Assembly: GCA_043802345.1 (NCBI GenBank)
Contig: JAZDLC010000350.1
Span: 1-17,404 of the forward strand
Direction: 5' to 3'
Length of the DNA stretch: 17,404 nucleotides
Source: JAZDLC01 sp043802345
GTDB lineage: Bacteria; Planctomycetota; B15-G4; JADJEK01
Positions 1 to 7,353 of this stretch are shown here, piece after piece. Numbering within the stretch: the stretch's first letter is position 1; each line of letters starts with the position of its first letter. Both the position numbers and the translations under genes were made by a program. A model generated the notes under the pieces. It was not told where the DNA came from. It saw only the letters and a program-made list of their open reading frames with translations, and did not search any database.

Positions 1-1828
1 CGAGCCGCCGGCCAGACCGTGCGGGGAGTTCCGCGCCGAGCAGTCGCTCCAGCGCCAGCAACCCTTCTGTCGCCACCAGCTCCGCCTGGGTCGCCCGCAC
101 TGCCGCCAGTTCCCGCGGGGCCGAGCCGAAACCGTCCGTCCACCAGTCGGGCCAGGCGGCCCGATGGACTGGCAGCCGGTCGCCATGCTCTCGCTCGACG
201 AATTCGAGGAACTCGCGGGCGATGGAACTCTTCAGCCGGGGCCACTCGTACTTCTCGTTCCAGCGCCGGATCAGATCGCATCCCGCCAGGGAGGGCGGAG
301 AGTTGTCGGTGAAGGTGCCCGAGTACTGCACCGCCACCCGGTCGAACGGATACTCCTTCGACTCGAGATTCTGCAGGTAGCGGAAGAGCTCCCCCTCGAC
401 CGTCTCCAGATGGCCTCCATGGACCGCCCAGAAGTTGCCGGTGTTGTAGTGGTCCGCCCGGTACGCCAGCAGCCTGCGGCCGGAGGGCGATTCCCACCAG
501 AACACGGTCGGCCGATCGAACGGAACCAGCGCCCGGTGGCCATGCTGGCCCATGGTCACGTAGCGGATGCCGGCATCGCCCAGGGCGTCGGCCAGGCACC
601 AGGCCACGCCGTTGACATCGTTCTGCATGGCGGTGGTCACGCGCAGGCCGGCCTCCTGAAACCGGCGCACCGGCTGGAGAAACGCCTGGTACCCCGCCTC
701 GTCGGTCACCTCCGACATATTCAGGAACATGCCGGTCACCTCGATACGTCCCTCCGCGACCCGCTGGCGGAGGCGTTCGATCTGCCGGGCCGGCCGGGTG
801 TCGAGATACTCCTTCACCGCCCAGGAGGTCTCGCAGGTCCAGCGGAACCGGGCCTCCTCGGGCCAGTCGTCGGTCATGTCACAGAAGTCGAGGGCCAGGT
901 CGATGTACCGCAGATGCTCGGGGAGAATCTCGGTCTGGGGGCGCGTGTAGCCGATGTCGGTGTGGGTGTGCTGGACCATGTAGATGGAACAGGGGCGCAC
1001 CGGTTGGAGCTGAGCGCGGCCGGCGTACAGCTCCGCTTCCCCGACGATCACGGACACGCGCACTTCCTCGGGGATGGTATTCACCGGGTGGGCCAGTTCG
1101 AATCGGTTGGCGCCAAAGACGATCCGCTGCTCCTGCCGCTCTCCCGCCGATGTGACCAGAGTCACATCGGCCGGCTCCCCGAGATGCACCAGATCGACGA
1201 TCACCGGACGGACGCGGCGCTCTCCCTGCTTCACGATCGCGCCCACCCCGCTGACCTTCAACCCCGCCTCGACCGTTCCCAGGCAGGTCATGTACCAGGT
1301 CCGGCTGCCGGCCGATTCCCCCGCGACCCGGAGCCGCAGCGGTTCGCCCGGAGTCACCTGGGAGGCCGGCAGCGTGAGCGTGGCGTAGCCGAAGAGATCC
1401 TGGTAGCGGTCGACCAGCGTTGCTCGAAAGCGCAGGCTGGACCCATCGCTTCCGTTCACGCTCCAGTCAAGCTGGCGGGCATCCCGCGGCGTGACGAACT
1501 CCAGGCGGTGCACACCATCGATCGATAGCTCGAATCGCCTCGGATCGGTGCCGGCCGCCATGCCGAAGAGCCAGACAAAGGTCACGGAATCCGCCCCGAG
1601 ATCGCCCGGCGCCGGTTCCGTCTCCCATTCGATGAACCGGTCCTGCTCCAGGGAGCGGATCAGCAGGCCTGAGTTCACGGTCGGATCGGCGGAGTGATAC
1701 TGCAGCACTTCGCCAGTCACACTCCGGGCGTACCCCTGCAGCCAGCGATCCGCCGCCTGGGCCTCCGGACCTGCCATCCAGACTGCGAGGAGAGACGCCA
1801 GAAGCCAGGGGAAGATATCGCTGTACAC
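1..1828 (-). CDS. GH38 alpha-mannosidase-like secreted protein (partial, C-terminus beyond left edge)
   Basis: Probable exported glycoside hydrolase of family 38, the zinc-dependent retaining alpha-mannosidases. The minus-strand frame is open from 1828 to the window edge (609 residues). Residues 1-25 form a signal peptide ending in EAQA before ADRW. Residues 26-280 look like a beta-rich N-terminal domain. The catalytic domain begins at HTHTDIGYT (287-295), which corresponds to the family's HxD zinc site (His289, Asp291). WTCETSWAVKEYL follows at about 330-342, and QNDVNGVAW at 402-410 holds Asp404, the candidate nucleophile. The GTG at 1828 was chosen because it alone gives a complete signal peptide and has a strong ribosome site; the next in-frame ATG (1777) would cut the signal off. 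It lies 13 bases after the fucosidase stop, so the two are probably one transcript. The GH38 middle and C-terminal beta domains must lie outside the window. The family call is by motif; substrate (mannan, N-glycan or other) is inference. Confidence 0.85.
   Translation of the reverse strand, partial: MYSDIFPWLLASLLAVWMAGPEAQAADRWLQGYARSVTGEVLQYHSADPTVNSGLLIRSLEQDRFIEWETEPAPGDLGADSVTFVWLFGMAAGTDPRRFELSIDGVHRLEFVTPRDARQLDWSVNGSDGSSLRFRATLVDRYQDLFGYATLTLPASQVTPGEPLRLRVAGESAGSRTWYMTCLGTVEAGLKVSGVGAIVKQGERRVRPVIVDLVHLGEPADVTLVTSAGERQEQRIVFGANRFELAHPVNTIPEEVRVSVIVGEAELYAGRAQLQPVRPCSIYMVQHTHTDIGYTRPQTEILPEHLRYIDLALDFCDMTDDWPEEARFRWTCETSWAVKEYLDTRPARQIERLRQRVAEGRIEVTGMFLNMSEVTDEAGYQAFLQPVRRFQEAGLRVTTAMQNDVNGVAWCLADALGDAGIRYVTMGQHGHRALVPFDRPTVFWWESPSGRRLLAYRADHYNTGNFWAVHGGHLETVEGELFRYLQNLESKEYPFDRVAVQYSGTFTDNSPPSLAGCDLIRRWNEKYEWPRLKSSIAREFLEFVEREHGDRLPVHRAAWPDWWTDGFGSAPRELAAVRATQAELVATEGLLALERLLGAELPARSGRRL
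1146..1171. promoter_or_regulatory. CRP-like inverted repeat inside the GH38 coding region
   Basis: Perfect 11-base arms (GCCGATGTGAC at 1146-1156 and its complement at 1161-1171) surround CAGA. The core reads TGTGA-N6-TCACA, which is the consensus half-site layout of CRP/FNR-type cAMP receptor proteins. It lies inside the mannosidase gene, about 660 bases downstream of its start, so a role as promoter operator for this gene is doubtful. The codons covered read an ordinary EPADVTLVTSA segment. Confidence 0.3.
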
Positions 1829-1833
1829 AGGCG

Positions 1834-1843
1834 CCCTCTCCCT
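1834..1843 (-). promoter_or_regulatory. Ribosome binding site fixing the GTG start of the GH38 gene
   Basis: On the minus strand the sequence AGGGAGAGGG ends 5 bases before the GTG at 1828. It overlaps the TAG stop of the upstream fucosidase gene (1842-1844), which suggests translational coupling. It supports GTG at 1828 over the internal ATG at 1777. Confidence 0.65.
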
Positions 1844-3530
1844 AGTGGCTTTCGGCGGGGGCGAACAACCGGATCTCACAGAGGGTCGGACCCTCGGAAG
1901 CATCGAGGATCTCCAGGCGGAAACGCCTGACGGTGACCGGCTTGAACTCCAGCGACCAGCCGGGACCCAGGGTGGTCCCCCGGTGAATGGTGGTCCAGGC
2001 GCCTTCAGCCTCGTACCGCAGCTCGAACTCCCGGACCCGCTGATACTCCTCCGCCTCCTGGATCGCGATCCGCGAAACGACCGTCGGCTGCTCCAGATCG
2101 ACCTCGATCCAGGCGGATTTCGTCCCCGCGTCGGTGGCCCAGCGCGTCTTGGAATCGTCGTCGAAGGCGCGGCTCGCCGCATACTCCTCCTGGCCATGGA
2201 AGACGTTCGAAGCGCGCGCGGAGCGCCCGCAGGCGAGCGAACCGGACGGCGGCCGCGGCACGTCGAGCGGCGCCAGTAGGAACGCGGGCTGCTCGAAGAC
2301 CAGTTCGACCTGGGTCGCGATCGGATCGCGAGCCTGCCCGTCCAAAGAGATCAGGAGCTCGCCCTCGTCCCACGTGGCTCGCAGGCCGGCCGGCCCCGTC
2401 ACCTTCAACGGCTCGGCTCCCGGTAACGGCAGGCGCAGCATCCCCTCTTCCGGCCACTCGCAGAGGAACAGGAAGACGCGGTTTCCCTTGCAGGTGGAGG
2501 CGCCCCAGTCTCCCGGCCGGTAGGGCCCACCCCGGGTGTCGTAGATCGCCTCCTCGTGTTGCTTGATCCAGGCGCCCATCTCCAGGAGCCGCTCGACCTG
2601 CCGTGGCTCGATCCGGCCGTCCGGCATCGGCCCCACGTTGAACAGCAGATTGCCGTCACCCCCGATCGTCTGCAGCAGCGTCCTCACGCATTCGGTCAGG
2701 GACTTCATCCGGTCGTCCGGCTTGAACGACCACTGGTTGCAGAGGGTCATGCATGTTTCCCAGGGCCGCTCGCGCTCGAAGCCTCCGATCCGCTGTTCCG
2801 GAGTGTCGTAATCCCCCACCGGCGGTCCGCCCCCGGCGCGAGTGAACGCCCGATTGTTGATCACGATGTCCGGTTGCAGGCGCCGCAGCAGCTCGACCAC
2901 CGGCACACCATACTCGGGTCCGAACTCCCGTGGCATGTCGAACCAGAGCGTGAACAGCGGGCCATACCTCTCGACCAGCTCGGTGACCTGGGCCTGCAGG
3001 TAGCGGGCATACCTGTCCGGGTGCGGATCCTCTTTGTCGGTGCTTCCCGCCGGACTCCCCTTCGGATAGTCGGGATGGTGCCAGTCCGGCACCGAGTAGT
3101 ACGTTCCGAATTCCAGTCCCTGCTTCCGGCACGCCGCGGCCAGCTCCCCCACCACGTCCCGGCGGAACGGGGTCGACATGATGTCGAACTCGGTCTCGTC
3201 GGAGGGCCAGAGGCAGAAGCCGTCATGGTGCTTCGTGGTCAGCACGACGTACTTCATCCCGGCCGCCTTCGCCGTGGCGGCCCAGGCGTCCGGATCGAAC
3301 TCCACCGGGTTGAACCGCGAAGGCAGGACGTCGTACTCGTCGATCGGGGTTTCCCGGCCCCGCGACCAGCCGATCTCATGCCCGGTCAGGCTGACCGGAC
3401 CCCAGTGGATGAACATTCCGAAACGCAGGGAGCGCCAGTGCGCGAGCGCATCCGGGTCTACCTGGGACTGCGCGGAGGCAGCTCCGGCGAGGGCCAACGA
3501 GATGGACAGGAGGAGAGTTGCGAGATTCAT
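1842..3530 (-). CDS. Secreted GH29 alpha-L-fucosidase with C-terminal F5/8-type C (CBM32-like) domain
   Basis: Hydrolyses terminal alpha-L-fucose from glycans by a retaining mechanism. The 562-residue product has a signal peptide (1-20, cleavage at ASA before Q). A GH29 (alpha/beta)8 domain spans about 25-330, shown by RFGMFIHWGP (36-45), TKHHDGFCLW (99-108) and LFTLWFDMP (192-200). Asp198 is the expected nucleophile. Glu258 in PWETCMT is a candidate acid/base, judged by its spacing from the nucleophile relative to characterised GH29 enzymes. NLLFNVGPMPDG (294-305) is also typical. A small beta domain follows at about 335-420. Residues 430-557 look like a discoidin/CBM32 carbohydrate-binding module, with AFDDDSKTRWAT, WIEVDL and a terminal CEIRLF. 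The start is supported by GAGGTGA three bases before the ATG. It sits between the kelch and GH38 genes on the same strand. Confidence 0.93.
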   Translation of the reverse strand: MNLATLLLSISLALAGAASAQSQVDPDALAHWRSLRFGMFIHWGPVSLTGHEIGWSRGRETPIDEYDVLPSRFNPVEFDPDAWAATAKAAGMKYVVLTTKHHDGFCLWPSDETEFDIMSTPFRRDVVGELAAACRKQGLEFGTYYSVPDWHHPDYPKGSPAGSTDKEDPHPDRYARYLQAQVTELVERYGPLFTLWFDMPREFGPEYGVPVVELLRRLQPDIVINNRAFTRAGGGPPVGDYDTPEQRIGGFERERPWETCMTLCNQWSFKPDDRMKSLTECVRTLLQTIGGDGNLLFNVGPMPDGRIEPRQVERLLEMGAWIKQHEEAIYDTRGGPYRPGDWGASTCKGNRVFLFLCEWPEEGMLRLPLPGAEPLKVTGPAGLRATWDEGELLISLDGQARDPIATQVELVFEQPAFLLAPLDVPRPPSGSLACGRSARASNVFHGQEEYAASRAFDDDSKTRWATDAGTKSAWIEVDLEQPTVVSRIAIQEAEEYQRVREFELRYEAEGAWTTIHRGTTLGPGWSLEFKPVTVRRFRLEILDASEGPTLCEIRLFAPAESH

Positions 3531-3584
3531 AGGTCACCTCTGGAAAACGGTCCTATCGAATCTCGCCTCCCCTGTCCATCGCCG

Positions 3585-3603
3585 TCGGCCCGGCCCGGAC
3601 CGA
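3585..3603 (-). other. GC-rich hairpin between kelch and fucosidase genes
   Basis: The minus-strand transcript can form an 8-bp stem with one G-U pair (TCGGTCCG with CGGGCCGA) around a GGC loop. It lies 7 bases after the kelch stop codon, in the 79-base gap before the fucosidase start. No U-run follows, so a classical intrinsic terminator is not supported. It could be an mRNA-end stabiliser or a weak attenuator inside an operon, or chance in GC-rich DNA. Confidence 0.35.
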
Positions 3604-3609
3604 ACGCGG

Positions 3610-5139
3610 CTACGGCTGGTAGATCTCCGCCGTTGACAGCGCCACATTGCTCGCTCCGCCGCCGCCGCCGAACAGCCCCACCGTTCCGTCGGACAGCAGC
3701 AGGTGGCCGTGGCCCGAGCGCGTGTCGAGCAGGTTCTGCAAGGCGCTCCAGCTCAAAGCGCCCTGGTCAAAGGCATCGCACGACGCCACCGGCGTGGGAT
3801 TCATGATGTCGCCCTGGATCCCGCCCGCGGCCATGATCTTCCCGTTCGGCAGGCGCAGGAGAGAGGGTAGGGCCCGCGCGCCGCTCATCGAACCGGCCGG
3901 GACGAACGATCCGGTCGAGGGGATGAATCGCTCGGCGCTCGCCAGCATGCTGGGCGAGAGGATGCTTCCGGTCGCGCCTCCCACCAGCAGCGCGCTGCCA
4001 TCATCCAGCAGGATCGCCGTGTGCGCGGCCCGGGCGGTGTTCATGGCCAGGTTGCCTCCCAGCGTGCCGATGCCCATGTCAGGCGTGTACACCTGATTGA
4101 TGTGGCTCAGACTGGGCACCGGCACCCCCAGGATGATCGTGAAGGTGATCCCCCCGGAGATCAGGACGCGCCCGTCGGAGAGCGCCACCGCCTCGTGGAA
4201 GGTCTTCACCTCGGAGAGCACGGGGCCGGCCGAAAAGGTGTTGGTGGCCGGGTCGAAGATCTCGGTCGTGTCGCGGCTGGAGGTCGCGAATGCCGTGATC
4301 GAGGAGAAGCTGGAGGAGCCGCCGGCCACCAGCACCCGTCCATCCGGGAGCAGCGTGGCGGTGTGTCCGACTCTCGGCACCGACATCGCTCCCACCGGAG
4401 AGAAGACACCGGCGTCCGGATCGTACACCTCACACACGCCGATCGGCGTGCCGGTATTATTGACTCCGCCGGTCAAGAGCACGCGTCCGTCCACCAGGGT
4501 GGTCGCCCGATGCAAGGTCCGAGCCGAGTTCATCGATGGCAGCAACTCGAACGATTCCAGGTTCACGCGGTACAGCTCCGCCGAGCTGAGGCCCGCGGCG
4601 CTCACGAGGCTGCCGCTGTTCCCCCCGGCCACCAGGACGTTCCCGTCCGGCAGCACGCTGGCGGTGGTGAAGGCCCGGGCCACGTTGAGCGGCTCCAGGG
4701 TGTTCGCGTATTGGCCCGGCAGGTCGAGGGTCAGGCGCCACAGGTTCGATTTCTCCACCACCACGTTGCCGGAGAATCGCACCACCTGGAAGTTGAAGTT
4801 CTTGCCATCCAGATTGGTGTTGTACGCGATCGGGTAGGTCAGCGAGATGAACCCGGAGGGAGGCAGGCTCGACCAGAAGCCCGGGATCGACATGCTGAAG
4901 GTCAGCAGCTCCACTCCCACATCGATGTACGGGATATGCGGCGGGGGCAAGGGAGTCGGCCCCGTGGTGGTCGAGGCGACCACCAGGTAGTCCGCCCCGG
5001 GGGGGCCGCTGATTTCCACGGTGAACGACTCCCCGATGCCCCCTCCGAGCATGTTGAGGTGGATGGGCTGCGCGGCCGCGGACGCGGCCAGTGCGAACAG
5101 GGCGATGCATGGAGTGAGGCCAAGGAATCGGGAACGCAT
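3610..5139 (-). CDS. Secreted kelch-repeat beta-propeller protein
   Basis: An exported, probably extracellular or periplasmic propeller protein of unknown ligand. The 509-residue product starts with a signal peptide (1-23, cleavage at AAA before QPIH). A Gly/Pro-rich beta region (24-150) of unknown function comes next. The motif DGxVLxxGG or a close variant then recurs seven times, beginning near residues 165, 218, 266, 322, 380, 432 and 484. Seven copies about 50 residues apart predict a complete seven-bladed kelch propeller. Catalytic residues cannot be assigned; galactose-oxidase-like folds share the repeat, but the copper ligands are not evident. The frame is open upstream to 5253, but the ATG at 5139 is preferred because AGGAGG sits 4 bases upstream and a signal peptide begins there. 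It precedes the fucosidase and may be cotranscribed with it. Confidence 0.85.
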   Translation of the reverse strand: MRSRFLGLTPCIALFALAASAAAQPIHLNMLGGGIGESFTVEISGPPGADYLVVASTTTGPTPLPPPHIPYIDVGVELLTFSMSIPGFWSSLPPSGFISLTYPIAYNTNLDGKNFNFQVVRFSGNVVVEKSNLWRLTLDLPGQYANTLEPLNVARAFTTASVLPDGNVLVAGGNSGSLVSAAGLSSAELYRVNLESFELLPSMNSARTLHRATTLVDGRVLLTGGVNNTGTPIGVCEVYDPDAGVFSPVGAMSVPRVGHTATLLPDGRVLVAGGSSSFSSITAFATSSRDTTEIFDPATNTFSAGPVLSEVKTFHEAVALSDGRVLISGGITFTIILGVPVPSLSHINQVYTPDMGIGTLGGNLAMNTARAAHTAILLDDGSALLVGGATGSILSPSMLASAERFIPSTGSFVPAGSMSGARALPSLLRLPNGKIMAAGGIQGDIMNPTPVASCDAFDQGALSWSALQNLLDTRSGHGHLLLSDGTVGLFGGGGGASNVALSTAEIYQP

Positions 5140-5143
5140 GAAT

Positions 5144-5149
5144 CCTCCT
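5144..5149 (-). promoter_or_regulatory. Perfect Shine-Dalgarno of the kelch gene
   Basis: AGGAGG on the minus strand lies 4 bases before the ATG at 5139. It decides the start against the 38-codon upstream extension of the same open frame. Confidence 0.75.
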
Positions 5150-5181
5150 GACGGGGCAAGGGGCTGAACGACTCGCGGTGA

Positions 5182-5203
5182 CGGACCGCCTGCAGGCGGT
5201 CCG
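5182..5203. promoter_or_regulatory. Perfect 22-bp palindrome in the divergent intergenic region
   Basis: The half-site CGGACCGCCTG is followed directly by its exact reverse complement, giving a spacer-free dyad centred between 5192 and 5193. It lies 43-64 bases upstream of the kelch ATG, between the divergent kelch and FG-GAP genes. A dyad of this kind fits a homodimeric regulator operator. As RNA it could form a 9-bp hairpin with a 4-base loop in the kelch leader. The function is inferred; the symmetry is visible directly. Confidence 0.5.
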
Positions 5204-5253
5204 CTGGGCCCCTCGGTTGTCGCGAGAAGGGGGAACGGGGACAGGAACAGCAT

Positions 5254-5280
5254 GATTCTTGTGGGATTCGCTCAAGAATC
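5254..5280. promoter_or_regulatory. Inverted repeat GATTCTTG-N11-CAAGAATC upstream of the FG-GAP gene
   Basis: Two perfect 8-base arms (5254-5261 and 5273-5280) flank 11 bases. The element lies 32 bases before the ATG at 5312 and is the second dyad in this divergent region. It is AT-richer than its surroundings. It may be an operator or a leader hairpin; no regulator gene is present in the window to pair with it. Confidence 0.35.
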
Positions 5281-5311
5281 TCCTGCCCGTGCCCGAAGAG
5301 AGAGGTGCGTC

Positions 5312-6775
5312 ATGGTTCCCTGGGAACATGCTGTTTCGTCGACGCTCGATCCCGCGGAGAAGGGAAATGAAAGCACTCAGTTTTGTGTCGCAGCCTTGAG
5401 CCTCCTGGTGGCCGACCTCACCGGGCAGACAAGCCTCCTCGAGCTGCCGAACGACGATCCATCCATTTCCTACATGTCGGCGTCGGTCCGCGCGGCCGGT
5501 GATGTCAACGGGGATGGAGTACCTGATGTTCTGGTCAATACTCCAACGAGAGTGAGGGTCTTCTCCGGCCTGGATGGTTCGTTACTCCACGAGATCTCTG
5601 AAGAAACACTCCCAGGACTCTGGCGGTGCATTGGCTCTGTAGGAGACCTTGATGGTGACGGTCACGCAGACATTGCCGTGAACTCGTATCCGGGCATCGA
5701 CACCTCCGGATCGTCAGTTGTGGTCCTCTCGGGGCTCACCGCGGAGCCAATCCTGGCCCGTCAAGGATGCACTCCGTACGGGGATTTTGGCGTCTACGCT
5801 GTCGGTTGCGCGGATGTCGATGCTGACGGTGAGATCGACCTGGTCGTGGGAGAACCGGGAGCCTCGACGACAACCGGAAGTGAGTCCGGCCGTGTCCACG
5901 TCTTTGTCAGAGGCGGATCGAGAAGACTTGCCGCCTCGCTCGAAGGAACTGAGGCGAGCGCCCTCTACGGACTGTCGGTGGCAGGAGTCGCCGACATCAA
6001 CCTCGACGGATATGATGACTTGGCCATCACCGATCCTGTCATCGCATGCGGCGGCTCAGGCCTCGGCGTCGTGTCCGCGCTGTCTGTCGCCGAGTGCCCG
6101 CTTGCGCCCGCTCGCTTCTTTCCCGGAAGCAGACTCACCGGGTCGATTGAATCTCAAGACGACCAGGACGAGGCCGTTTTCGACGCCGTCAAGGGAACCA
6201 GGATCACCCTGAGAACATTCGTTTCATCAGGTCCGCTCGAGCTGCGAACGGAGCTCATCGACCCTGACGGAGCCATTGTCAAGTCGTGGAGGTCCGGGGC
6301 TGATCGTGGTCGCAAGAAGAGGCTCAGACTGCGAAAGGACGGCGCCTACACCCTGCGCGTACGCGGCGTGAACGGCACTCTCGGAGAGTACGGCATCAAG
6401 ACGAAACGGAAGTTCCCTGCTTCGTCCCACAACAGAGGCGTGATCCGGGCGACCAGAGACGATGCCGAGTCTCCCACAATGACCGTCCGGGCTGTGAGAG
6501 GAACACTGCTCGAAATCGTTGCCCTGCCGATTGAGAATGTGCCGGACTGCCCCGAGATATCGTTGTTCTCACCGGAGGGATCACCGATCAACACGACGCC
6601 ATTCGTCGACTTCTCCTTCTTCGATCCGCCGCCAACCTACGTGTACGGCATCCCTCTTCCCGCGAGCGGAAAGCACCGGATCAGCGTTCCCAGAGCCGGC
6701 CCGGGAAGGAGCAAGGCGAGATTCGTCGTCCGCCATCTGGTCCCGGAAGGGATCGAGCTGCTCGAAATGGACTGA
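5312..6775 (+). CDS. FG-GAP repeat protein with PPC-like C-terminal beta-sandwich; start region possibly frameshifted
   Basis: Probable exported calcium-binding propeller-type protein of unknown partner. Counting from the first ATG of the open frame (5252), four FG-GAP-type repeats carry calcium-loop motifs: DVNGDGVPD (84-92), DLDGDGHAD (132-140), DVDADGEID (188-196) and DINLDGYDD (248-256). Residues 290-385 resemble a bacterial pre-peptidase C-terminal (PPC) beta-sandwich, with RLTGSIESQDDQDEAVFDAV and AYTLRVRGVNG. A second beta domain fills 390-507. The ATG at 5312 is listed because AGAGAGG precedes it. However, no in-frame start gives a normal signal peptide, while an out-of-frame ATG at 5367 with a good ribosome site would give one if the TTTT run at 5381-5384 had one more T. 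Base composition looks less GC-rich than the flanking genes. The seven- or eight-blade integrin fold would need more repeats than are visible. Confidence 0.75.
   Translation: MVPWEHAVSSTLDPAEKGNESTQFCVAALSLLVADLTGQTSLLELPNDDPSISYMSASVRAAGDVNGDGVPDVLVNTPTRVRVFSGLDGSLLHEISEETLPGLWRCIGSVGDLDGDGHADIAVNSYPGIDTSGSSVVVLSGLTAEPILARQGCTPYGDFGVYAVGCADVDADGEIDLVVGEPGASTTTGSESGRVHVFVRGGSRRLAASLEGTEASALYGLSVAGVADINLDGYDDLAITDPVIACGGSGLGVVSALSVAECPLAPARFFPGSRLTGSIESQDDQDEAVFDAVKGTRITLRTFVSSGPLELRTELIDPDGAIVKSWRSGADRGRKKRLRLRKDGAYTLRVRGVNGTLGEYGIKTKRKFPASSHNRGVIRATRDDAESPTMTVRAVRGTLLEIVALPIENVPDCPEISLFSPEGSPINTTPFVDFSFFDPPPTYVYGIPLPASGKHRISVPRAGPGRSKARFVVRHLVPEGIELLEMD
5367..5399 (+). other. Out-of-frame alternative start of the FG-GAP gene (suspected frameshift)
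   Basis: The ATG at 5367 follows GGAGAAGGGAA closely and reads MKALSFVSQP before a TGA at 5397-5399. One additional T in the run 5381-5384 would make it read MKALSFCVAALSLLVADLTG and continue into the FG-GAP frame, which is a well-formed signal peptide. This marks either a sequencing or assembly indel or a real inactivating mutation. Confidence 0.5.
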
Positions 6776-7040
6776 CCGCACCCTCCTCCTGGATCTCTCC
6801 TTCAGCGGTCCGCCAGGATCGGGGCTAGATCGCCGTGATACGCGGGCGCCTTCGCCACCTCCGGCGTGCGGAAGAAAGGCGGACAGGCGCGTTTCTTGAC
6901 TCGGAGAGCAAGCCAGGGCCCACGAAGCACCTCCTCGCCTGCCATGACCTACGGCGCCGCGCCTTGCCAGGAACGACGATTGCTCGCTCAGAATTGGAAG
7001 TTACCCTTGCGTGGACCCCCAGGTGGAATGGAGGCCTTGG
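6776..7040. other. Non-coding gap with no recognisable gene
   Basis: This stretch lies between the FG-GAP stop and the ribosome site of the hydrolase remnant. Short open frames cross it, but they lack ribosome sites, signal peptides or recognisable motifs. I see no tRNA, repeat or convincing terminator here. It may hold decayed sequence, as does the adjoining remnant. Confidence 0.4.
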
Positions 7041-7336
7041 ATGAGACGGACCACATCGCTCGGTGGCGCGGTCCTCCTCGTGCTGACGGGGACGGTCCTG
7101 GCGCAGGATGGGAGTCCCACCCTCCTGGAGGCGAAACAGGGATTCAAGACCACACTGTTGCGGTCAGACCGTGATTCCACTCCGCTCGAGCAGGAGGGCA
7201 TGGTGATGATGTACCCCGCCCTGCGGCTCGCCCTCCCGGACGGATCGGCCGAACTCGGCCCCGCCGAGATCTCCTCCGCCTGGCCAATCTCTGGTACGGC
7301 ATCGATCTGATGGCCTGCGTGCTCGGCATGCAGTAG
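7041..7336 (+). pseudogene. Remnant of a secreted alpha/beta-hydrolase (prolyl-oligopeptidase-like) gene
   Basis: The ATG at 7041 has a GGAGG site 6 bases upstream and begins a good signal peptide (MRRTTSLGGAVLLVLTGTVLA before QDG). The next residues, LLEAKQGFKTTLLRSD, resemble the N-terminus of secreted S9-like hydrolases in which a 'GFxTxL' segment precedes the catalytic domain. This joins at PLEQEG to GMVMMYPALR, a segment found in the middle of such hydrolases before the nucleophile elbow, so about 60-80 residues appear to be missing. The frame ends at 7310 after 89 residues. From 7265 a shifted frame reads RRDLLRLANLWYGIDLMACVLGMQ in pieces up to a TAG at 7334-7336, which may be a further decayed part. 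No Ser-Asp-His triad remains. Family assignment rests on short motifs. A small secreted protein of 89 residues is the alternative. Confidence 0.45.
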
Positions 7337-7353
7337 GGACACGCGAACCGGGT

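Noticed and set aside
164..1528. Long plus-strand open frame opposite the GH38 gene
   Set aside because: The minus-strand frame carries a signal peptide, ribosome site and GH38 motifs; the plus frame has low-complexity Arg/Pro/Gly-type composition and no motif, as expected for antisense frames in GC-rich DNA.
2556..3806. Long plus-strand open frame across the fucosidase gene
   Set aside because: Antisense shadow of the GH29 gene; it runs across the fucosidase-kelch gap without any recognisable domain or ribosome site.
4021..5151. Long plus-strand open frame opposite the kelch gene
   Set aside because: Antisense shadow; composition is His/Arg/Gly rich and the kelch repeats on the other strand are unmistakable.
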